From NCBI GenBank assembly GCA_016708435.1, contig JADJFV010000004.1, positions 124,001-188,000 of the forward strand: a stretch of DNA of 64,000 nt, in the 5' to 3' direction. This stretch comes from Leptospiraceae bacterium. GTDB lineage: Bacteria; Spirochaetota; Leptospiria; Leptospirales; Leptospiraceae. Made by a program: the position numbers and the translations under genes. Shown here piece after piece: positions 48,686 through 57,957 of this stretch. How positions within the stretch are numbered: the stretch's first letter is position 1; each line of letters opens with the position of its first letter. The notes under the pieces are model-generated. The model was not told the DNA's origin, ran no database searches, and saw nothing but the letters and a program-made list of their open reading frames with translations.

Positions 48686-50233
48686 ATGAAAAAAATAATC
48701 TTATTCATTCTAATTACATTATTAAACACAACGTTATTCGCAAGAGAGGTTACATTTCTGCCTGCATACGTTGTAGGGGAAGAGCCACCTGCGTTAAAAA
48801 AGAAAGACAATCTTTCTACCGGTGTCTCAGAGTTAATTGCCTATTATGCGAATGAAAACTTTATTGTAGAAGTTTCAGATCCTGATAAAGTAAAAACGTT
48901 TGTCAATGAGTTAGGCGAAGAGATGGATAGAAAGCCTAGTAGTGTGCTATTAAATGGAGTCTGCGAAGAGTTTAGTTCTGACTTCATTGTTAAAACAGAA
49001 ATCAATTTTGAGTCAAACATTTCAATCCTGTCCGAAGTTTACAATTGTAGAGGAAAGGTAGTCGCTTCCAATGAAAGCCTGTTTAAGGATAACTTCTATT
49101 TGGCGATGGAAAAACATACAAAGAAGACTTTGAGCTTTCTTGTTCCAAAGAATAAAACAAGTATTGCGCTAGAAGCAAATGCACAAGAAGAGATTGTATT
49201 CTTATTTGATCTTTCGGGGTCATTGACGCGAGAAGTGAAGTCTGCCATTCATTATATTCAATCTATCACTGGTTCAAAAAATCTTTCTATCGGAGCTGTC
49301 TTTGTAGGAGAGAATTCAATTAAATTAGTTAAGCCTTCTTTCGATCATGCAAAGCTCAAAGAAGAATTTGGTAGGATTAAGCAGAGTGGCGATGTTGGGC
49401 TTGATCGGATTATACAGGGATTGGTTAAGGTCAGGTCAGAGTTAGGGACGACTAAGATTGCTAAGAAGAAGTTCATTATTATAACAGATGCAAAGAGCAA
49501 TTCTTCTAGCGACTACGGATATTTATCCGCTGTTCAAACAGTTCGAGAGCAGGGATATAAAACATTTATCGTAACAGGATCCTTTTTTGATTTCAAATCC
49601 ATGAGTATGCATAAGAAGGCAGCAAAGTCCGCCGGAAATAATTTACAGCAAATCACACATTTCCAAAAAGTAGGAACGACGAAGGGGTATAGAACTATTT
49701 ACCTCTACGATCGAAGTATTTATTTTGATGAATCAGAACAAGTCAATCCAAAAGAATTGGATTTTAAAGAAATGGGAGTGCTCGAAGAAGGAAGAGTGCT
49801 GGGTAAGGTAGATTTCCCGCATCCTGATAATATGAGTGATGTTTACGAAAAAGTCCAGGGAACAAGATTAATTGAGAGACAGACTATACAGTCTAACATT
49901 GAATCTATTATCGAAAGAATTGTTCAAAGCAAGTCCGGAGCATTAAACTTTACGGGAAGTAAAATTCTAATTAAATCGGGATCTACATCTTTTTGGCTAA
50001 CCCTTAATTCTTCCGGTGAGTCTTTAGAAAATCAGGATGTTTCCATACGAGCTAGCTTTATCAAAGATGAATTCAGTGCGAACGGTTTTGCGAATATTCC
50101 TGCTGAAACGATTGTGGTGAAAGAAAATATTCCTAAACTATTAGTTTTGGATCCAGCACAAATTCGGAATTTTCTAAAATCCAATGGTTCGTTTACATGC
50201 TTTGTGTCTGGTAAAGTCTTAGAAGTAAAATAA
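48686..50233 (+). CDS. Exported protein with von Willebrand factor A domain
   Basis: The ATG at 48686 gives a signal peptide ending in LFARE; the longer frame from 48614 is rejected. 515 residues. A helical and beta N-terminal domain is followed by a VWA domain from about residue 170: FLFDLSGSLT is the DxSxS metal site, with FIIITDAKSN later. A beta-rich C-terminus includes SGSTSFWLTLNSSGE. VWA domains bind proteins through a metal site. Likely periplasmic or surface; partner unknown. A single gene between guaB and the SpoIIE phosphatase. Confidence 0.8.
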   Translation: MKKIILFILITLLNTTLFAREVTFLPAYVVGEEPPALKKKDNLSTGVSELIAYYANENFIVEVSDPDKVKTFVNELGEEMDRKPSSVLLNGVCEEFSSDFIVKTEINFESNISILSEVYNCRGKVVASNESLFKDNFYLAMEKHTKKTLSFLVPKNKTSIALEANAQEEIVFLFDLSGSLTREVKSAIHYIQSITGSKNLSIGAVFVGENSIKLVKPSFDHAKLKEEFGRIKQSGDVGLDRIIQGLVKVRSELGTTKIAKKKFIIITDAKSNSSSDYGYLSAVQTVREQGYKTFIVTGSFFDFKSMSMHKKAAKSAGNNLQQITHFQKVGTTKGYRTIYLYDRSIYFDESEQVNPKELDFKEMGVLEEGRVLGKVDFPHPDNMSDVYEKVQGTRLIERQTIQSNIESIIERIVQSKSGALNFTGSKILIKSGSTSFWLTLNSSGESLENQDVSIRASFIKDEFSANGFANIPAETIVVKENIPKLLVLDPAQIRNFLKSNGSFTCFVSGKVLEVK

Positions 50234-50377
50234 AACATTAGCAAATTTTGATTTTACATTCCAATACAATTCAAAGATGGGAACGTTAGGCGCAAGTTTT
50301 TTCACGGAAACAATGGTAAATGGAGTGACTCTTAATTAAAGTAGACTATCATAGAGATTGGAGATTAGAGTCGCAAA

Positions 50378-52765
50378 ATGAAAACAATATATTTTCTTGT
50401 AGGATGCATTTTACTTAGCATGAATGCGATTCTAGCTGATCCGCTTATCATAGATGGGACAAACAATACCTATAAACTCAGTCCTTATATTCATTTTTTA
50501 GAGGATAATACAGGTAAGCTTACAATTGAAGATGTGCAAAGTCCGAAGCTACTCGGTGAATTCCAAATAAATAAAAAAGAAGTTCCAAGTTTTGGAATAA
50601 CTCCTTCTGTATATTGGTTTTATTTTGACTATGAGGCTAGTGAGATTTTGGATACCTACTTGCTTGAAATAGAATATCCACTTTTGGATAATGTCACTTA
50701 TTCTTCTATTAATAGTCATGGAGAGTGGGTTCATAAGATAGTCGGGGATACTCTCCCTTTTGCGCAAAGAGAAATTAATCATAGAAACTTTGTTTTTTCT
50801 CTTCATGACCGAAGCTCGCAGGGAAAAGTTTTCTTTAGAGTAAAAACTGATGGCTCTATGCAATTTCCAGTTTCGATACATAAGCAAATACATTTTTGGG
50901 AGAGAGAGCAAAAGTTTCTTTCTTTGCAAATGATTTTTTTAGGAATTATGGCTGCGATGATCTTATACAACGCACTGCTTGGAATTTCTTTAAATGACAA
51001 AACTTATTTCTTTTATATATTCTACTTAATCTCAGTAACGTTATTCGAAACATCTTTAAATGGTATCAGTTACCAATTCTTCTGGAGAGAATATACTTAT
51101 TGGAATGAAATATCTATTCCAGTTTTTGTTGCCCTATCCAATATTGGGATTTCTGCATTCATTATTTCGTTTTTGAGGATAAAGACCAATTTGCCTCTAC
51201 TTTATAAAATATTTTTAACAATCATATTTTTTTCGATTATCAATGTGGCACTTTGTTTTTTTATATCTTATGCAAAGGCTATTAAATTGGCAATGTTATT
51301 CACTGCAATCTCATCGATTCTATCTATGCTTACAGCATTTCTAATTGCAAAGAAAGGATATCGGCCGGCTAAGATCTATTTGCTCGCATGGTGTATTTTT
51401 TTACTTGGTGCAACATTACTCGCATTTAATCGTTTTCAGATTGTTCCTGTCAATGTATTTACGGAGAATACGGTGCAAATAGGAGTAGCCGTTGAATCAA
51501 TTTTAATTTCATTTGCGTTAGCTGATAGAATAAAAATTTTACAAAGAGAAAAGGAAAAAGCGCAAGAAGAGTATATTGCTTTGTTTAATAATTTAAGCGT
51601 GGGGGCATATAGAAATACAGGAGACTCGAAAGGAATATTTTTAAAGGCTAATCCCGCTATAGCGCGCATGTTCGGATTTGAAAGTGTAGAAGAATTTATG
51701 AAAATGAATGTTTCTGACTTGTATGCAAACCCAGAAGAAAGAATTCGATTTGTAGAGATGATGAAAGAAAAAAAAGAATGTCACAAATATGAATTATTAT
51801 TGAGACGGAAAGATAATTCATTGTTTTCCGCTTCTTTAACTGCTAGAATATATTACGATAGTGAAAACAAATATGATTATATGGATGGTATCATTGAAGA
51901 TACTACTGAATTTAAAGAAGCGCAGAAGAAATTAGAGAAAGCACAATTGGAGTCGATTGATTCGATCAGAAAGACATTCCGTATTGCATCGGAACTAAGT
52001 GTGTTTAAAAATGAAATGGACCTTGCCAAAAAAATTCAACAATCTATGATTCCAAATAAAACTCCAACAGTGGAAGGATTAGATATTGCCGCTTGGTATA
52101 GACCAATGGAGAGTATAGGTGGGGATTTTTATGATTTTCAAAGAAAGGGAGATTATTTAGGATTCATAATTGCAGATGTATCGGGACATGGAGTTCCTGC
52201 TGCACTTATAGTGTCCACTTTCAAAACGGCATTTTGGTTTCAAGATGAGATGATGCCTAAGCCTGCATTCTGGTTTCAAGATCAGAATTTTCCTAAACCA
52301 GAAATATTGCTTTCTAATATGAATAAAATTTTGAAAGGAAAATCAGGTGGTGAATTTGTAACTGCCTGTTATGGGTATATTGATATTAAACGCAAGATTT
52401 TAAAAACTGGAAATGCAGGTCATTCAGATTTACTCATTTATCGCAAGAAAGATGAAAAGTTATTTTCTCTAAATCCAGAAGGAGCAGCCCTTTGCGTTTT
52501 TAAAGATCCAGAATATAAATCAGAAGAGTTTCAGTTAGAAAAAGGAGATCGGATTTTTCTTTATACAGATGGACTCTTCGAAGTAATCAATGAGCAAGAT
52601 GAACAATTTGGAGAGGCAAGACTTTCTCAAATGTTGAGAGACAATAGCGGATTATCCGCTCAAGAGTTTGGAGATTATTTACTTAATACAGTAATTAATT
52701 GGTCTAGAGGCAAAGAAAAATTGGAAGATGATATTGCTCTCATTGTTATTGATGTGATCGGATAA
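50378..52765 (+). CDS. 7TMR-DISM / PAS / SpoIIE-type serine phosphatase
   Basis: 795 residues. In order: a signal peptide, an extracellular 7TMR-DISM sensor domain (to about 180), seven membrane helices (about 185-385), a PAS domain (about 395-520; FNNLSVGAYRNTG...MFGFESVEEFM), and a PP2C-type SpoIIE domain (from about 560; IGGDFYDF, ADVSGHG, GNAGH, TDGLFEV, DDIALIV). It would dephosphorylate anti-sigma-factor antagonists in response to an outside ligand. Inside the phosphatase, residues 618-629 and 630-641 are a diverged tandem copy (AFWFQDEMMPKP, AFWFQDQNFPKP). Confidence 0.92.
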   Translation: MKTIYFLVGCILLSMNAILADPLIIDGTNNTYKLSPYIHFLEDNTGKLTIEDVQSPKLLGEFQINKKEVPSFGITPSVYWFYFDYEASEILDTYLLEIEYPLLDNVTYSSINSHGEWVHKIVGDTLPFAQREINHRNFVFSLHDRSSQGKVFFRVKTDGSMQFPVSIHKQIHFWEREQKFLSLQMIFLGIMAAMILYNALLGISLNDKTYFFYIFYLISVTLFETSLNGISYQFFWREYTYWNEISIPVFVALSNIGISAFIISFLRIKTNLPLLYKIFLTIIFFSIINVALCFFISYAKAIKLAMLFTAISSILSMLTAFLIAKKGYRPAKIYLLAWCIFLLGATLLAFNRFQIVPVNVFTENTVQIGVAVESILISFALADRIKILQREKEKAQEEYIALFNNLSVGAYRNTGDSKGIFLKANPAIARMFGFESVEEFMKMNVSDLYANPEERIRFVEMMKEKKECHKYELLLRRKDNSLFSASLTARIYYDSENKYDYMDGIIEDTTEFKEAQKKLEKAQLESIDSIRKTFRIASELSVFKNEMDLAKKIQQSMIPNKTPTVEGLDIAAWYRPMESIGGDFYDFQRKGDYLGFIIADVSGHGVPAALIVSTFKTAFWFQDEMMPKPAFWFQDQNFPKPEILLSNMNKILKGKSGGEFVTACYGYIDIKRKILKTGNAGHSDLLIYRKKDEKLFSLNPEGAALCVFKDPEYKSEEFQLEKGDRIFLYTDGLFEVINEQDEQFGEARLSQMLRDNSGLSAQEFGDYLLNTVINWSRGKEKLEDDIALIVIDVIG

Positions 52766-52844
52766 TAAAAAATGACTTGTTTTTTTTGGAACCTTATTAT
52801 ATTATCCTGTTTCTAACTGAATAGAACTCAAAAAGAGGTAAATA

Positions 52845-53237
52845 ATGAGACAATTTTTAATCATAGCTTTAGCAATTTCCATAATCGGAACGTTTTCGAT
52901 TTCTGCACATGACCACAAAGGTAAAGGCGGGAATATGGGAAAAGAGCATTTCAAAAAAATGGATGCTGACGGAAATGGAAAAATTTCTAAAGAAGAATTC
53001 CAAAAATTTCATGATACTAAATTCACTGAAATGGACAAAGACACAGACGGTTCCCTGACCGAAGAAGAAATCCAAACTTACCACAAAGAAAAAGGCAAAG
53101 AAATGAACAAAGGTAAGGGAAAAGGAAAGAACAAAGGAAAAGCAAAGGGAAAGGATAAGGACAAAGACGAAGATAAAACTGATGACAAAGAAAATGTCAA
53201 AGAAGATGAAAAGGACAAAGAGTCCGAAAAGAAGTAA
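52845..53237 (+). CDS. Exported EF-hand protein with Lys-rich tail
   Basis: 130 residues. A signal peptide (ending SISAHD) is followed by two EF-hands, MDADGNGKISKEEF and MDKDTDGSLTEEEI, which should bind Ca2+. A low-complexity Lys/Asp/Gly/Glu tail of about 55 residues follows. Probably a periplasmic calcium-binding protein. AAAGAGGTAA precedes the ATG. A hairpin after the stop (53255) may end transcription. Confidence 0.8.
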   Translation: MRQFLIIALAISIIGTFSISAHDHKGKGGNMGKEHFKKMDADGNGKISKEEFQKFHDTKFTEMDKDTDGSLTEEEIQTYHKEKGKEMNKGKGKGKNKGKAKGKDKDKDEDKTDDKENVKEDEKDKESEKK

Positions 53238-53254
53238 ATAATCAATATTTGCCG

Positions 53255-53281
53255 CCGATAAACCCGAATGCGGTTTATCGG
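53255..53281 (+). terminator. Hairpin after the EF-hand gene
   Basis: CCGATAAACC and GGTTTATCGG are perfect arms with a 7-nt loop. No long T-run follows, so a weak or stabilising terminator. Confidence 0.5.
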
Positions 53282-53417
53282 TGGTAGCCCCTATTTCAAT
53301 TTAATAAATCAATTCTCTCATCAGTGGTTAATGAAAAAACATCCATTATAACGAATCAAATTATCTAGTATTCAGAGATTGATTGACTAAATTTTACAGA
53401 GTAAAAATAAAGGAATC

Positions 53418-54614
53418 ATGCATAAAAATTTGCTCTTCAATGATCGTTTTTATTTTAGAATATTTTCCATTATCCTCGTTCTACTTTTATTTTCCAATTG
53501 CACAACAACAGAAAACGCAACTCGTTTAGAAAAATGGAGTTGGATGATACAGCAAGAAGATAAGATATTTGAATCTTCTATTTCTGAATTCGGAAAGTTA
53601 AAACCATTGGTTGAAAGAAATATATTTGGAAGAGATATTGAAACACCTCAAGAGGAATATATTTTAATTCAAAATTCTACGGAACAATTTGCAGAAGAGA
53701 TATGTAAAAACATTTCCGATTGGGATATAAGTGCAAGTAAAGATTGGGTGGAAAGGGTTAATCGCTATATATCTACAAAGAATGTAAATATAGAGATATT
53801 AGAAAAAAGTTTTGATTATAAAAAACCAATTGAGGCCAGAGGAGATTGCAATTCTGTTTCTCAAAAGAATCAATTTATTTTGGATGATATTCTAAAACTT
53901 GTAAGAAAAACAAAAGCAGATTTAGACGATCCACAAAAACATGATCGCCCGACAAGAATTAGTTTACTGCAAAATAGAATTCGAGTTCCGATTGCAAATG
54001 AAAAAGAAGAAGACAAATCGGATCTTTATAAGAGAAAAACTATTACAGCAAAAAAGTATTCTGATTTTACGAAGGATGTCGTTTTAGCGACTGCGAAAGA
54101 GACATTTGTGACAGAATGGACTTGGTTTATTGCATATTTAATTTTAACAATAAAGAATATTTCCGGCTACCCATCAGATATCTATACAAAAGGAGTTGCA
54201 TTGATTATGCTTGCTGCGATTGGGAATAAATATTTTAGCTATAGACTTAACGATCGAGATACTGCAAAGGAACTTTTACACAAAAAGAAAATACGTTTTT
54301 ATGAGGAAAGATTTTCTGGGAGCGAACAATTATTAAATGAAACTCACTATGTTCTAATCAACGACAAAGAAAATAGACTTCCCGGTTTCGATGAATTTGC
54401 CGCTGCACTCGATTTTCAAATTACGAATTATGAAGAATTGCATCAGTATTTCCTTACTAAAGATGGAATTCAATTTAAAACAAAAGAAATCGAAGCGATT
54501 TGTGAAAAATACAAATGTAATCGCCAACCTGATATGGAATTGTTAAGAAAGAATGCTAAGGCAACAATAGAAGAATTAAAGAAGCGGAGAATGGCGAGTA
54601 GTCTTTTGAATTGA
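53418..54614 (+). CDS. Lipoprotein of unknown function
   Basis: 398 residues. A long signal ends in the lipobox LFSNC near residue 28. The mature part is largely helical, with one hydrophobic stretch near residues 235-245 (WTWFIAYLILTI) and charged C-terminal helices (IEELKKRRMASSLLN). AAAGGA precedes the ATG. No family recognised. Confidence 0.65.
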   Translation: MHKNLLFNDRFYFRIFSIILVLLLFSNCTTTENATRLEKWSWMIQQEDKIFESSISEFGKLKPLVERNIFGRDIETPQEEYILIQNSTEQFAEEICKNISDWDISASKDWVERVNRYISTKNVNIEILEKSFDYKKPIEARGDCNSVSQKNQFILDDILKLVRKTKADLDDPQKHDRPTRISLLQNRIRVPIANEKEEDKSDLYKRKTITAKKYSDFTKDVVLATAKETFVTEWTWFIAYLILTIKNISGYPSDIYTKGVALIMLAAIGNKYFSYRLNDRDTAKELLHKKKIRFYEERFSGSEQLLNETHYVLINDKENRLPGFDEFAAALDFQITNYEELHQYFLTKDGIQFKTKEIEAICEKYKCNRQPDMELLRKNAKATIEELKKRRMASSLLN

Positions 54615-54691
54615 GATAAGGATTACGCAGTCATTTCACTTCCAAATAATCTTCTTCTCAATGGTTTCGATATAAAGCAAAAGACTTTCTT

Positions 54692-54859
54692 TCAAGCAAT
54701 AGGCATGAAATCTCCACTTCGATCCCATTCATCAATTGCATCTAAATATTTAGCACGCTCGATTACTTTAATAACAGCAGGTGGATATCCAAACTGAAAT
54801 AAGAGCAAGTTCAGTATTAGCCGCGCAGTGCGACCATTACCATCAGTAAAGGGATGAAT
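54692..54859 (-). pseudogene. Remnant of a Fic-domain gene
   Basis: The minus strand reads IHPFTDGNGRTARLILNLLL then FQFGYPPAVIKVIERAKYLD and stops at 54692. HPFTDGNGR is the catalytic Fic motif of AMP-transferases. A TAG stands directly before it and the rest of the gene is absent, replaced by the end of mnmG. The stretch 54615-54895 holds nothing else. Confidence 0.8.
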
Positions 54860-54895
54860 CTACACCTAACGGTGGGTTCGCTGCCGCGGGCTAAA

Positions 54896-56788
54896 TTATA
54901 ATACTCTTGCTTCCTGCTTTGCTCTATCAGTCAAATGAAACAACAAAATATCAATATCCGAAGGATCTACACCAGAAATTTGCGCAGCCTTCTCAAGGGT
55001 GAGCGGCTTATGCTTTGTTAGCTTCACAATGGCTTCGGTTTTCAAAGCAGTAATTTGCGAATAATCAAAATTATCCGGAATTTTGACAGAGAGGTTTCGA
55101 GTGCGCTCTTTGATGGTTTGGTTTTCACGTTTGATATAGCCTTCGTATTTGATTTCCATTTCGAGGATTTTAATTTCTTTGTCACTGATGGAGTCTAAGC
55201 CAGGAATAATCGTTTTACAATCTAAAAGTGAAATTTCAGGACGACGAATAAAAGAATCCATATCAGAGCCAAACTTAATGGTATCAATTCCTTTCGATTG
55301 TAAAAGCTCAGTCAAGGCAGGAGAAGGCTTTAAATTCATGGCATAAATCTTTTGACGGAGATCATCGACGCGGGCGTATTTTTCTTCCATACGAGCATAA
55401 TCTTCGCGGCTAAGAACGCCTAACTGCAACCCGTATTTCATTAGCCGCTTGTCAGCATTATCCTGGCGAAGGAGTAATCGGTGTTCGGCGCGAGAAGTGA
55501 ACATACGGTAGGGATCTTCTACACCTTTGTAAACGAGATCATCGACAAGAACGCCAATATAACTTTCAGAACGAGAAAAAATCATAGGCTCAAGTCCACG
55601 AACAGAGAGTATAACGTTGTAAGCCGCAACTAGACCTTGAGCGGCTGCTTCCTCATAACCGGTAGTGCCATTGATTTGACCTGCGTGGTAAAGACCTTTG
55701 ACGCGATGAGTTTCGAGTGTGGGCTTTAATTCAGTAGGATCTACAAAGTCATATTCGACAGCGTAACCGGGGCGCATAATCTCAGCTTGCTCCAAACCTT
55801 TAATAGAACGAATTAATTTCCACTGCACTTCTTCCGGCAAACTAGTCGAAGTTCCATTTACATAAACTTCCATCGTCTCATAACCCTCAGGCTCGAGAAA
55901 AATCTGATGACGCTCGCGCTCGGCAAAACGAACAATTTTATCTTCAATAGAAGGACAATAGCGCGGTCCCGTAGATTTAATTTGTCCCGAATACATAGGG
56001 GATAATTCTAAATTGGCGTTGATGATCTTATGAGTTTCAGCATTCGTATATGTTATATGACAAGGAATCTGACGACGAGTAATGCGATCATTAGAAAAAG
56101 AAAACGGAGTCGGATCTTCATCGCCATCTTGAATGGCTAATTCAGAGTAGTCGATAGAATTTTTATTGAGTCGCGGCGGTGTGCCCGTCTTCAAACGACC
56201 GAGTCGAAAGTTGACTGCGCGCAGTGATTCTGACAAACCTTGCACGGTTCCATCGCCCAGACGACCGGAAGCTTTTTGATAAGTCCCGATATGAATGATA
56301 CTTTGTAAAAAAGTTCCGGTTGTTAAGATTAAATGATTCGTAAAAATTTCAAATCCGCGACCAGTGCGAACACCAATGACGCGATTATTCTCAATCAAGA
56401 CATCTTCGACAGTGTCCTGGCGAATCGAAAGTAGCCGTTCGGCTTCCAAAGTGTGTTTTACTTTGAGTTGGTATTCCTTCTTATCGGCTTGTGCGCGTGG
56501 TGCCCAGACAGATGGTCCTTTAGAAGTGTTAAGCATTTTAAATTGAATTCCTGTTGCATCGGTCACGCGCCCCATTAAACCGCCTAACGCATCGACTTCG
56601 CGCACCATGTGCCCCTTTGCGATTCCACCAATGGCGGGGTTACAGCTCATTTGCCCGATGGTGTCCATATTCATTGTGATGAGTAATGTGCGTAAGCCGC
56701 CACGTGCGGCGATATACGAGGCTTCCGAGCCAGCGTGACCCGCGCCCACGACGATGCAATCAAATCGGTTTGGAAAAAAAGAATTCAT
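54896..56788 (-). CDS. mnmG: tRNA uridine 5-carboxymethylaminomethyl modification enzyme MnmG (GidA)
   Basis: 630 residues from the ATG at 56788 (MNSFFPNRFDCIVVGAGHAG); a frame from 56857 adds 23 residues not typical of the family. It has FAD-binding VVGAGHAGSEA, the CNPAIGGIAKGH signature, and later GQINGTTGYEEAAAQG. The C-terminal helical domain ends in ISGVDPSDIDILLFHL. With MnmE it modifies U34 of several tRNAs in the cytoplasm. A Fic remnant lies just downstream. No mnmE is seen nearby. Confidence 0.95.
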   Translation of the reverse strand: MNSFFPNRFDCIVVGAGHAGSEASYIAARGGLRTLLITMNMDTIGQMSCNPAIGGIAKGHMVREVDALGGLMGRVTDATGIQFKMLNTSKGPSVWAPRAQADKKEYQLKVKHTLEAERLLSIRQDTVEDVLIENNRVIGVRTGRGFEIFTNHLILTTGTFLQSIIHIGTYQKASGRLGDGTVQGLSESLRAVNFRLGRLKTGTPPRLNKNSIDYSELAIQDGDEDPTPFSFSNDRITRRQIPCHITYTNAETHKIINANLELSPMYSGQIKSTGPRYCPSIEDKIVRFAERERHQIFLEPEGYETMEVYVNGTSTSLPEEVQWKLIRSIKGLEQAEIMRPGYAVEYDFVDPTELKPTLETHRVKGLYHAGQINGTTGYEEAAAQGLVAAYNVILSVRGLEPMIFSRSESYIGVLVDDLVYKGVEDPYRMFTSRAEHRLLLRQDNADKRLMKYGLQLGVLSREDYARMEEKYARVDDLRQKIYAMNLKPSPALTELLQSKGIDTIKFGSDMDSFIRRPEISLLDCKTIIPGLDSISDKEIKILEMEIKYEGYIKRENQTIKERTRNLSVKIPDNFDYSQITALKTEAIVKLTKHKPLTLEKAAQISGVDPSDIDILLFHLTDRAKQEARVL

Positions 56789-56865
56789 AATGTTATTAAT
56801 TCTTAGACCGTCTAGGTATAAACCATTTTTTGACTTTGGTTTGGGCGATTCGGACATATCGAAAT

Positions 56866-56890
56866 AGGGTTGAAAGTATTCAACCCCTAC
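56866..56890. repeat. REP-like palindrome upstream of mnmG
   Basis: GGGTTGAA and TTCAACCC arms with an AGTA loop, then CCTAC, the same outer layout as the units in the restriction locus. It shows the family is spread beyond that locus. Confidence 0.6.
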
Positions 56891-56924
56891 ACGATTTACA
56901 CCGACCGCGCTGCTCGTGGGTTCC

Positions 56925-56971
56925 GTCTTATTTTGAAATGCTCGCTGCCGGCTCGTATTTCAAAATAAGAC
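56925..56971. repeat. Perfect 15-bp inverted repeat
   Basis: GTCTTATTTTGAAAT (56925-56939) and its exact complement (56957-56971), with a 17-nt GC-rich spacer. Non-coding. Similar in layout to the GTCAT-type paired repeats. Confidence 0.6.
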
Positions 56972-57160
56972 CAAGCCCTCACATCGCTATCGCAGGATTT
57001 TTCGGAGATATGGGACATAGTTGTATTTAGTAAAAATCCCTAGACTCGATGCTCTTTTTTGCCAAATACAAAAGGGAAAAGTTTTCTTTAAAATTGTAGA
57101 TTTTTTAAATAAAAAATCAATTAAACGCACATTCGAGAACTTTTTTTACCTAGTATTAGT

Positions 57161-57661
57161 ATGATTACTTTTCGAAATTCTAAATCGTTTCCAATTGAAG
57201 AGCTTTGGAAAAAAGATAAAACTGTTTCGACTCTCCTAGTTCCCGCTCATCTAGTCGCGGCTTTGAAGGAAAAAAAGAAAGAGCATGGTAAGAGTCTTGT
57301 CATTTATTTTCGGAATCTTCTCTGGAAGTATCGGACTTTAACTCATTCCGGTATGCTACCCGATCCTAGAAAAATTAAGACTGAATACCAAGAAGAGGGA
57401 TTGGAGCTAAGACGTGTTAGCTTTCGTGTGCCGAACGCGGATTGGGTTGAGATTGGGGAACTGGCTTTAGCATTTGGTAAATCTCGCTGTTGGGTTTTTA
57501 CTTTTTTGTTTGAGCTAGATCTTACCGGATTTTGGGAAATGCTACTGGAGTCGGGATTAAATGATGCAGTTCCGACCCATATTCAATTACTCCTACGAGT
57601 TTCATGGACTTTAGAGCGTGTAAGGTCAACTTTTGCACGAGAGTATTACGTTAGAGTATAG
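57161..57661 (+). CDS. DUF1564 family protein
   Basis: 166 residues. STLLVPAHLVAALKEKKKEHGKS, the RNLLWKYRTL stretch, KIKTEYQEEGLELRRVSFRV, DWVEIGELALAFGKSRCWVF and ELDLTGFWEMLL all fit DUF1564, a family that is multiplied in Leptospira. It resembles a small DNA-binding (ribbon-helix or helix-turn-helix) protein, but function is not known. A stand-alone gene, good as a taxon marker. Confidence 0.85.
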   Translation: MITFRNSKSFPIEELWKKDKTVSTLLVPAHLVAALKEKKKEHGKSLVIYFRNLLWKYRTLTHSGMLPDPRKIKTEYQEEGLELRRVSFRVPNADWVEIGELALAFGKSRCWVFTFLFELDLTGFWEMLLESGLNDAVPTHIQLLLRVSWTLERVRSTFAREYYVRV

Positions 57662-57957
57662 CTACGAAACTCCAAAACCCATTTTCACGAATAGACCAAG
57701 CAAAGAACTAAATACCAACCAGCGAAGCCATACCCAAAAAAAGTAAAACAACCCCAAGCGCGAGGGATAGGAGAGGCTTGGTTTTTTTGTGAGAGCGGGG
57801 AGCAGTATACCCGATCGAGCGAAAAACGGAACCCTCGGATAGCCCGATCTTGTTGGATCCTTCTATCGAGGAAGCTTATGCGTAAGGAAAATGCCGAGCC
57901 AACAAGACGCGCCCAAAAATTCTTGACCCTTTGAATGAGTAGTAAAATTCTATTTAC

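Larger units (their letters stand above)
56789..57160. other. Gap with two palindromic repeats
   Basis: No gene supported. It contains a REP-like unit at 56866-56890 and a 15-bp inverted repeat at 56925-56971. Confidence 0.5.
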
